From Candidatus Heimdallarchaeota archaeon (lineage in GTDB: Archaea > Asgardarchaeota > Heimdallarchaeia > JABLTI01), in contig JAHLVW010000033.1 in NCBI GenBank assembly GCA_019058275.1, positions 1 through 38,677 of the forward strand: a DNA stretch of 38,677 bases, given 5' to 3'. Below, one piece after another: positions 32,934 through 38,677 of this stretch. The translations under genes and the position numbers were made by a program. Positions within the stretch are counted from its first letter, which is position 1. Every line of letters begins with the position of its first letter. The notes beneath the pieces are model-generated. The model worked only from the letters and a program-made list of their open reading frames with translations. It was not told the origin of the DNA and did not search any database.

Positions 32934-33011
32934 GCCCCAATGGTGTAGTTTGGCCAATCATTACAGCCTTTCGAGTTGTAGACTCGGGTTCAAATCCCGG
33001 TTGGGGCACCA
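32934..33011 (+). tRNA. tRNA-Glu (anticodon TTC)
   Basis: Acceptor GCCCCAA/TTGGGGC, anticodon stem ACAGC/GTTGT with loop CTTTCGA (anticodon TTC), T-arm TCGGG-TTCAAAT-CCCGG with one T-G pair, discriminator A and encoded CCA. The D-stem is weak (G-T, T-A, G-C). No intron. Confidence 0.92.
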
Positions 33012-33069
33012 AAATTTCTCCAGAAACTTTTTTTTGTAGTATAAGAATATTGTTTCTCGATGTGATGAT

Positions 33070-33444
33070 ATGTCAAAAATGGACGTTTATCCAATCAAAT
33101 TTAAAATTGATGGTTTAGGTGAAGCAAAAGGTGAGCTATATCGAGTAAAAGCTCCACACTCTGTGGAAAATATCTATTATGCATTACCTTTAGGTGGAAG
33201 AGTTAGAGTACAAGATAATGCTCAAGCATACTTATTGATTGACATTCAAGTAAAATCTGAACATCCAACTTTCGATGTAGAACCTGGGGATATAGCTTAT
33301 TGGCCTATGAGTAAAGCAATTTGTGTTTTCTGGGAGAAAATCAAACCATACTCTGAAGTTAATATTATGGGAAAGATTACAAAAAATCTTGAATTATTCA
33401 AACAAATGAAGAATTTAACGAGAGTAGTTATTGAAAAGGATTGA
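33070..33444 (+). CDS. Cyclophilin-like domain protein (PF04126 type)
   Basis: A 124-residue all-beta protein of the small archaeal/bacterial cyclophilin-like family (TM1367-like). Seen are the KIDGLGEAKGELYRVKAPHSVENIYYALP start, a basic strand GGRVRVQDNA, and the VEPGDIAYWPMSKAICVFW loop with proline and aromatic residues that line the pocket in the family. The length fits. Prolyl-isomerase activity has not been established for the group. A small GTGAT element precedes the ATG. It stands alone after tRNA-Glu. Confidence 0.7.
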   Translation: MSKMDVYPIKFKIDGLGEAKGELYRVKAPHSVENIYYALPLGGRVRVQDNAQAYLLIDIQVKSEHPTFDVEPGDIAYWPMSKAICVFWEKIKPYSEVNIMGKITKNLELFKQMKNLTRVVIEKD

Positions 33445-33496
33445 AAACAATTGCTCCTTTTTATAGACAAATAGAACATAAAAGGAAGTACACCAT

Positions 33497-34144
33497 TTAT
33501 TTTTTATGGACAAACCACCTTTTCAGTTTTATTGGATCATCCCTATCTTCATCATCCAATAGTATGAACACTCCTATATTTCTTCTAATATAGCCTTCAT
33601 TCTCCTGTAATTCTTTTTTTACTTTCCATGATCCTGTTGCAAATACTCCATTATCCATATCGTAAAATGGTGTATGTGTATGGCTAATTATTAGTTTATC
33701 TGTTTGTTTTATTTTTGGCAAAAATTCAGCTCCCTTTATCACTAATTGTTTTTTTAAGTTATTTGTTGCTTCTGTCCACGGTTCATCAAATCTTTTTACA
33801 AGTCCTATATTATGTCCATGACAGATTACTATTCTTCCTTCTGTTGTATTTAGCACTACATAAGGTACTATTTGTATGTCTGGTTTGTCGTACAGCAGGT
33901 TTCCTTCATGTCCCATTCCTCCTGTTACAAAAATTATTTTTTCCTTTAATCCTTCCCTTTCACTCCATTCTACAAATTCTTGTAGAGCTTTTTTTCCTTT
34001 CTCTTCATAGCTATCTACGAAATCTCCATTCATTATTATCATGTCTACTTGTTCTCCCACACTTCTTACTGCTTCTATAAACTCTTCTTTTAGACATTCT
34101 TTTGCATCTAAGTGCACATCCCCAAATATTACTGCGTACGTCAT
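33497..34144 (-). CDS. Calcineurin-like metallophosphoesterase, last gene of the helicase operon
   Basis: A 215-residue metallophosphoesterase. Motifs: GDVHLD (residues 8-13), NGDFVD, CHGHN near residue 110, and SHTHTP near residue 155, supplying the two-metal site. The third motif, normally GNHD/E, reads GMGHE, so the metal-ligating Asn is replaced by Gly. The family includes phosphodiesterases and the nuclease Mre11. The ATG overlaps the helicase stop by 4 nt (ATGA), so it is coupled to the helicase and may be its nuclease partner. No capping or DNA-binding domain is seen. Confidence 0.8.
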   Translation of the reverse strand: MTYAVIFGDVHLDAKECLKEEFIEAVRSVGEQVDMIIMNGDFVDSYEEKGKKALQEFVEWSEREGLKEKIIFVTGGMGHEGNLLYDKPDIQIVPYVVLNTTEGRIVICHGHNIGLVKRFDEPWTEATNNLKKQLVIKGAEFLPKIKQTDKLIISHTHTPFYDMDNGVFATGSWKVKKELQENEGYIRRNIGVFILLDDEDRDDPIKLKRWFVHKK

Positions 34145-36039
34145 TCTTCCTCTCCCTCCTCCGCTTCCAATAGTTCTCTTGTTATTTTGATTACTTTCTC
34201 AGACGCTTTTTCCATTAATGGTATGATTTTCTTTCTTAACTGCTGTTTGTTCCTCTCTCCATCTTGCATAAGTTTTTTCATCTGGTTCTCTATCTCTTGG
34301 AATTTTGTAAACAAATATTCAGCATTTCCTAGATCCCCACCTCTATCATAGATTACGATTCTATTCTCATGAACATTCATTACTGTTCTAAATGATGATT
34401 CAGAAATATGTAGTATTATTTCCATGCTTTTCAGTATTAGGTCTTTCAGCAAGTTCAGTGCTTCTTTTTTCTGCTCATTGTTTAATACGTTCTTTGGATA
34501 ATTTACTTCTATTAATATTCCACTTGTTTTCTCTTGCCAATAGTAGGTTTTCTTCCCCCAGTTTCCCAGCTCTTCTTCTTCTGGTTGCTCTTCTCTCTCC
34601 TCTTCTATCCGCTCTCCTGTGTTTGTGTATCTGTTTATTTTTGCTGTTTCTCTTTGAATGATCATTTTTCCGAACTGTATTGCTATTGCTCCTTTCTTTT
34701 GCATCCGTGCTTGTTTTTCTATTTGGAATATTGGTGGTTTCAGTTTATTTTGTTCTAATGTTGTTTTATTTATTGCTAGTTTTTCTACTAGTACTTTTCC
34801 TTCCAGTAGTTTTACAACCCTGTAGATGTCTCCTTTTCTTCCTTGATACAGCAAATTTCCAGGTAATGTTATTCTTATTATTCTCTGCTCTCCTATTTCT
34901 CCAAGTATTTTTATCTCTCTTTTCGCTTCTTGTGATCTCTCTACTATTGACCACTTTCTTTCTCCTGACCGTATCCGATGGTTTCTTACGAACTGCTTGA
35001 GCTCTTTTTCATCCGCTATTACCAGCTCTCGTTTTCTATATGGTTGTTTATGTTTTCGAGTTCTAAGTATCCCTTGTGCTACTAACATTGTTGTTGCTGT
35101 TCTGGTTATTCTCTCACATTCCCCCTCATGACAAAAAGTTAGAATCTCTTCTATGGTTGTTTGCCCCATAACTACCCTAAACAACACGAATGCTTTCATT
35201 CTTTGAAGTGATTTTGAGTCAAACAATATCTGCTCAGAGATATTTTCTTCGAGAATTTCTTTTATTTTCTGATGATTCTCCAAGTAATAGTTGTCTAATG
35301 GATTATCTGTATCCAATATTATTGTGAAATTCTTCTTCTGTTCAATCGTCTGAAATCGCAATCGTCCAAACCTTTGCAACAACTCATTCTTCCCTGTTAT
35401 TGGCCATCCTATGTTTATGATGTGTTCTATTCTTGGAATGTCTATCCCTAGTTCAAGAAGTGAAGTAGTGAACAGAAATCGTAATGATCCATTCTTTATA
35501 CGTTGTAAAATATCTGTTTTGTCTTGTTCAGCAAGCTGACTACTTATACATAAGAATGGTGAATTTAACTTGATCACCTCTAATGGTAAACCTGTTCTTT
35601 TCATTAGGCTCTCATTACATTTTGCCACCAATTGACTTACCTTTTGTATATTATCAACAAACACTAGGCAAATCCCTCCTGTCTTTTGGAGATGCGGATC
35701 AATCTTCTCCATGATATACTGCTCAAGTGATTCTCTCAGCAGAACCATTACCCTGACAATTCCTCTTTTTCCGGTTGCTTGGATGATCTGGGCACTTGGT
35801 AGGAATTTATCTCGAAACGAAGCTACATCTTTAACAGTCGCTGAAGTCAGTATAACCCTTAGTAAGGGATTGTTTCTTTTGAATACAGATATGAACTCTC
35901 GAACATGAGTCAAGTAACCCCCTGAACCTGCATGAACTTCATCAATAACCATTACACCTGTATTTTTTATCCATTCGAGAAATCCATACTTATCTTCTTT
36001 GAAACATCTATAGAACAATTTGTCAAGTGTTGCCAACAA
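34141..36039 (-). CDS. DEVH-box helicase, C-terminal part after an in-frame stop (DUF1998-like tail)
   Basis: The frame continues directly from the N-terminal piece (IEKTKPQILLATLDKL) after the TAA at 36064-36066; the internal ATG... that opens this 632-residue ORF is a TTG at 36039. It carries DEVHAG (motif II), LTSATV (motif III), FLFTTSLLELGIDIPRIEHIINIGWP (motifs IV-V) and QRFGRLRF (motif VI). A region with a helix-turn-helix follows (near 280-330), then a long basic linker. Near the C-terminus ENRIVIYDRGGDLGNAEYL recalls the DUF1998 motif of MrfA/Hrq1-type helicases, but the Cys cluster of MrfA is absent. The stop overlaps the phosphoesterase start. Confidence 0.75.
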   Translation of the reverse strand: MLATLDKLFYRCFKEDKYGFLEWIKNTGVMVIDEVHAGSGGYLTHVREFISVFKRNNPLLRVILTSATVKDVASFRDKFLPSAQIIQATGKRGIVRVMVLLRESLEQYIMEKIDPHLQKTGGICLVFVDNIQKVSQLVAKCNESLMKRTGLPLEVIKLNSPFLCISSQLAEQDKTDILQRIKNGSLRFLFTTSLLELGIDIPRIEHIINIGWPITGKNELLQRFGRLRFQTIEQKKNFTIILDTDNPLDNYYLENHQKIKEILEENISEQILFDSKSLQRMKAFVLFRVVMGQTTIEEILTFCHEGECERITRTATTMLVAQGILRTRKHKQPYRKRELVIADEKELKQFVRNHRIRSGERKWSIVERSQEAKREIKILGEIGEQRIIRITLPGNLLYQGRKGDIYRVVKLLEGKVLVEKLAINKTTLEQNKLKPPIFQIEKQARMQKKGAIAIQFGKMIIQRETAKINRYTNTGERIEEEREEQPEEEELGNWGKKTYYWQEKTSGILIEVNYPKNVLNNEQKKEALNLLKDLILKSMEIILHISESSFRTVMNVHENRIVIYDRGGDLGNAEYLFTKFQEIENQMKKLMQDGERNKQQLRKKIIPLMEKASEKVIKITRELLEAEEGEEE

Positions 36040-36063
36040 GATCTGTGGTTTTGTTTTTTCTAT

Positions 36064-36489
36064 TTATTCAAGGTCTTTCCTTGAAAGATCACCATTATAT
36101 CGACTATAGGTTATTTTCTTTCCTGTTTCTTTTTGTATTTGGTTACAGTAACTAGCTAACCTTTGTTCTTGGTCCTCTGCTAATTGTTTTGTTGGGTAGA
36201 TTATGATTGCATTTGTTATCTTTTCTGCAACCAATTCTTCAAGAATAGTAAACATAAAAACTTCTGTCTTCCCAGCTCCCGTTCCAACTGTTAGAAAACA
36301 ATCTTCACCTGCAAGTATTGTATTCATTGCTTCAACTTGGTATTCATAAAGTATAAATGGAAACAATTTTTTCAAGATTTTTCCTGTACCCCTTAAACCA
36401 ACATCTGCATTATCTAAATGATAGCTCGATTTATTACTCTCTTGTGGTGGTATTTTAAATGTGGTTTTAACAATACAACGTCTTGACAT
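36064..36489 (-). CDS. DEVH-box helicase, N-terminal part ending at a premature TAA
   Basis: A 141-residue frame from ATG 36489, 2 nt after the upstream gene. It has LYEYQVEAMNTILAGEDCFLTVGTGAGKTEVF (Q-motif-like start, Walker A with Lys74) and YPTKQLAEDQEQRL (motif Ia), then ends DLSRKDLE-TAA. The codons after the TAA stay in frame and supply all later helicase motifs, so the original protein was about 782 residues. No frameshift is involved, only one stop. If real, the split occurs between motif Ia and motif II, which would abolish ATPase activity of either half alone. Confidence 0.75.
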   Translation of the reverse strand: MSRRCIVKTTFKIPPQESNKSSYHLDNADVGLRGTGKILKKLFPFILYEYQVEAMNTILAGEDCFLTVGTGAGKTEVFMFTILEELVAEKITNAIIIYPTKQLAEDQEQRLASYCNQIQKETGKKITYSRYNGDLSRKDLE

Positions 36490-36491
36490 GA

Positions 36492-37058
36492 TTAATTTCC
36501 TCCAACAATTTCAGCTCCATAAAGATTTGATAAAACAGACTTGAATTCCTTTTCCAAGAATTTTCTAATATCCTCGTCTCTTGTCTTTTCATCTCGACTC
36601 AAGCAGTATTTTGTTACTCTCGAAATGCTCTCAGTTAATGCTTCTTCTCTTTCATCCATAGGCAAAAACTTGACTTTCTTTAATTTCTCTTTTATCTCTC
36701 TCTGTTCTTCTACTTCTCTTTGGAGTATTTTTGCTCTTTGTTCATGTTTAGCCCTTATATTTTCAACTTTTTTTATGTCTAGTCTTAAATCCAAAGGCAA
36801 AGGGTGCCAAGAATTTAGGCAGTTATATATCTGTTCTAATTCTTCTAGGTGTGATCCCTCTTTTAAGCCAAAACGATATTTATACTTCTTACCAATCTTC
36901 CAAATTAATCCCTTCTCAAGTAATTCATAAAGCGTCAGATGCGTTTCAGTTAGAGCTATACCTGCTCCTCTAGCAATCTCTCTTGCTCTTTTTGGATAAA
37001 CTAATCCATATTTAGTGAAATCAGCAAATAAATACCTCATTACTTTGAATTTATCCAT
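36492..37058 (-). CDS. Winged-helix plus coiled-coil protein, second gene of the helicase operon
   Basis: A 188-residue protein. Residues about 1-65 look like a winged helix (YPKRAREIARGAGIALTETHLTLYELLEKGLIWKIGKKYKYRF). Residues about 90-135 form a strongly charged coiled coil (VENIRAKHEQRAKILQREVEEQREIKEKL). A helical tail follows. Overlaps the first gene by 19 nt; its stop is 2 nt before the helicase ATG. Likely a DNA-binding or regulatory partner of the helicase; no named family recognised. Confidence 0.6.
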   Translation of the reverse strand: MDKFKVMRYLFADFTKYGLVYPKRAREIARGAGIALTETHLTLYELLEKGLIWKIGKKYKYRFGLKEGSHLEELEQIYNCLNSWHPLPLDLRLDIKKVENIRAKHEQRAKILQREVEEQREIKEKLKKVKFLPMDEREEALTESISRVTKYCLSRDEKTRDEDIRKFLEKEFKSVLSNLYGAEIVGGN

Positions 37059-37600
37059 TCTATTTCAAGCTCCTCAAATTGTCTACAATACTCCTTTACT
37101 CGAGGTGAAAACTCATTCAAAGGTTGTTCATATCGTAAAAGAAATTCATTCTCTCTATTTTTAAAGAGAAAAACCGACTTGTTTAAATTCAATAATTCTT
37201 TTTCAACTCTATCAGAAACTTGTTTATTCGGGTAGAAAACTAATGGATTAAATTTGCTCTTCTTTATCTCCTCTTGACAAATTGTAAAGGCAAAACGATT
37301 TAACTGTTCTCTCTTCTTGACATCTAAAGAAATCCATTGTGTCATCAAACGCCACAATTTAACAGGTATTTCTCTATCACAATCAACTATTCTCACCAAT
37401 AATTGTTTCTTTATGAATCTCTGATGAATTGAAGTTAGAAGCACATCAAATTCTTTTATAAAATTCTCACATACTTCTCTGAAAGAATTATAGTTCTTTC
37501 CGTTGAAAAAACACTGGTTTTTGAATAAATCCTTCTTTAATTGAAGTAGTAATTGTTCACCTTTCCCATTGACTATGTAAATTACTTCTCCTTTGAACAC
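37040..37600 (-). CDS. Protein of unknown function, first gene of the helicase operon
   Basis: A 186-residue mixed alpha/beta protein with GTG start at 37600. It starts FKGEVIYIVNGKGEQLLLQL, has a conserved-looking VRIVDCDREIPVKLWRLMTQW centre and ends with RLRVKEYC-like helices (SPRVKEYCRQFEELEIEW). No family recognised. The frame remains open for about 12 codons upstream of GTG into the TnpB-like gene, so the N-terminus may have been altered by that insertion. It overlaps the next gene by 19 nt. Confidence 0.5.
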   Translation of the reverse strand: MFKGEVIYIVNGKGEQLLLQLKKDLFKNQCFFNGKNYNSFREVCENFIKEFDVLLTSIHQRFIKKQLLVRIVDCDREIPVKLWRLMTQWISLDVKKREQLNRFAFTICQEEIKKSKFNPLVFYPNKQVSDRVEKELLNLNKSVFLFKNRENEFLLRYEQPLNEFSPRVKEYCRQFEELEIEWINSK

Positions 37601-38465
37601 TTCAAGCGAATCTATACTCGAACGAGCAGGACAACCAGTCTATCTTCCATCAAGGATTAGAAGAGGAAATGCAGAACGAGTAGTGAGAATCATTAGGGGA
37701 CAGTATAAACGGATGAACTGTTATTATGATTGTTTGAAGGTTATCGAACTAGTCGATGGAGAAACTCAGGAACACAAGGTGATAAGGATTGTAATGCAGA
37801 CATACCGTACTAAGAAAAATTATCCATACTACAAAAAAGTCATGGTACAGCAAACCATCCAGATGATCAAGAACTGGCAGAAAAAATTAGCAATAGATGT
37901 TCACATGGTCAACTATACTGATATTGTGTACTCACAAATGAGCAAGTTCATTTTTCCCTTCGGACCAGATGACGGGCAAGCACTGCAATTTACTCAGGAA
38001 GGACAAATGATTCGCTATAAAATTAAACTTCCAATCGTCCCCTACCCAAAGAGCAAGCAAGACTGGGAATGGCACGAAAATTATCTAACCATTCCTGAGA
38101 AGATACACAAGAAACTGGAAAAGAATCTTAATAGGCAGACAAGAAGACCAACACTCCTAACTAAAACCTTGAAGGGAGGGGTAACACACTTCTTTCTCCA
38201 ATTTCCGTGGGAGTTCCCAAAAGAAAGAAGAGCAAGAGAGAACGGGAACAAAGAACGCATGCTTGCAGTTGATTTTGGCTTAAAGAAGCTTGCAACAGCG
38301 GTCGTCTGTGAAAATAAGAAGCAAATCTCAGGACCGATCTATCTCAAGCTTGTCGGAGGACAGTATCGGCACATAGAACGACTGTATAAGAACATCTCCG
38401 GAGTACAAAAGCACCTAGCAAACCTAAACAAGTCACCTAGCAAAGAGAGAAAGGAAGAAGAGTGA
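37593..38465 (+). mobile_element. tnpB: TnpB-like IS200/IS605-family (IS1341-type) protein, N-terminal part ending at an in-frame TGA
   Basis: A 290-residue frame with TTG start, divergent from the helicase operon (8-nt overlap of 5' ends). The N-terminus (ILERAGQPVYLPSRIRRGN, AERVVRIIRGQY) and MLAVDFGLKKLATAVVCENK, which holds the first RuvC Asp of TnpB, identify the family. TGA at 38463-38465 interrupts the frame after KERKEEE. Composition is visibly less AT-rich than the host genes. TnpB proteins are RNA-guided nucleases of IS605-type elements. No tnpA gene or element ends were identified. Confidence 0.75.
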
Positions 38466-38677
38466 AGAAGACTATATGCGAAGAGAAATCGTCTTGGGGA
38501 TGAACTAGCATATGCAACAACTAATAACCTCATGCAGAAAGCTCTCAATGGGCAATGCACAAAAATTATCGTCGAGGACCTGCGCTCATACAAACCTCCA
38601 CGAGGACGAAGAAGCTGGTCACGAAGGCTCTCAGAATGGCTCCGGGGACTCATCGCACACCTCCTTGAGTATAAATG
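38466..38677 (+). pseudogene. tnpB: TnpB-like continuation in the same frame (runs off the window)
   Basis: Directly after the TGA the same frame continues RRLYAKRNRLGDELAYATTNNL, then GQCTKIIVEDLRSYKPPRGRR. The Glu in IVEDL is the second RuvC catalytic residue of TnpB. The third RuvC residue and the zinc finger would lie outside the window. Only the single TGA separates the two halves. Confidence 0.7.

Noticed and set aside
34392..35000. Several plus-strand ORFs opposite the helicase gene
   Set aside because: Their translations are Leu/Phe/Ser-rich low complexity, as expected from reading the complement of a Lys/Glu-rich gene.
16151..38465. TGA recoding (selenocysteine, Trp or readthrough) for the interrupted genes
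   Set aside because: One of the three stops is TAA, intact neighbours end in TGA, and no SECIS-like structure was seen after the TGAs.
1..38677. CRISPR array or rRNA genes
   Set aside because: No regularly spaced repeats and no conserved rRNA segments were found; the Cas4-like nuclease stands alone without cas genes.

Overview
The window comes from a strongly AT-rich archaeal genome, most likely an Asgard archaeon of the Heimdallarchaeia type. That placement is inferred from gene content. There is a Rab/Ras-like small GTPase (25501-26187), a longin/roadblock-like protein (12518-13270) and a TPR protein ending in RING/PHD-like zinc fingers (21917-23704). These sit beside purely archaeal genes: PurP-type FAICAR synthetases, CofD of F420 biosynthesis, a BHB-intron-containing tRNA, BRE/TATA promoters and several TTG/GTG starts.

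Layout. 1-12.3 kb is a housekeeping block: the end of an acidic protein, a FetA/FetB-like ABC exporter, two tandem PurP paralogues, a phosphate-uptake operon (DUF47/PhoU-like, PiT permease, and a PhoU-like/alpha-beta-hydrolase fusion), purM, a HisA-related protein, a frameshifted FIST sensor and a diacylglycerol-kinase-like lipid kinase. 12.5-14 kb holds the longin-like protein, an HD-domain protein that lacks the dyad His, and tRNA-Val. 14.1-17.9 kb is an AT-rich accessory island with a Cas4/RecB-like Fe-S nuclease, a LAGLIDADG endonuclease broken by one TGA, and a TGT/DpdA-like protein with a CxCxxC zinc site. It begins 7 nt after tRNA-Val and ends in an orphan tRNA 3' end. 18.3-21.5 kb has a B12-binding radical SAM protein, intron-containing tRNA-Ala, and a decayed stretch with a truncated membrane protein, a frameshifted SnoaL-like gene and two more tRNA 3' remnants. 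21.9-33.4 kb returns to ordinary genes: TPR-RING, PRC-barrel, ferredoxin-nitroreductase, tRNA-Gly, GTPase, winged-helix protein, CofD, DUF2085, tRNA-Glu and a cyclophilin-like protein. It also contains a decayed flavodoxin/radical-SAM patch and a large solute-binding protein whose two lobes appear circularly permuted.

33.5-38.7 kb is a second accessory region. Four overlapping or abutting minus-strand genes (unknown protein, winged-helix/coiled-coil protein, DEVH helicase with a DUF1998-like tail, calcineurin-like phosphoesterase) form one operon, best read as an undescribed DNA-processing or defence-type module. A divergent TnpB/IS605-family gene abuts its promoter end. The helicase, the TnpB gene and the LAGLIDADG gene are each interrupted by exactly one in-frame stop.

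The phosphate operon couples transport with a regulator and a lipase-like enzyme. PurP and PurM represent late and middle steps of purine synthesis. Four tRNA genes share an upstream CGAAAG-type promoter element about 47-51 nt before the mature 5' end. No rRNA, CRISPR array or replication origin was seen.
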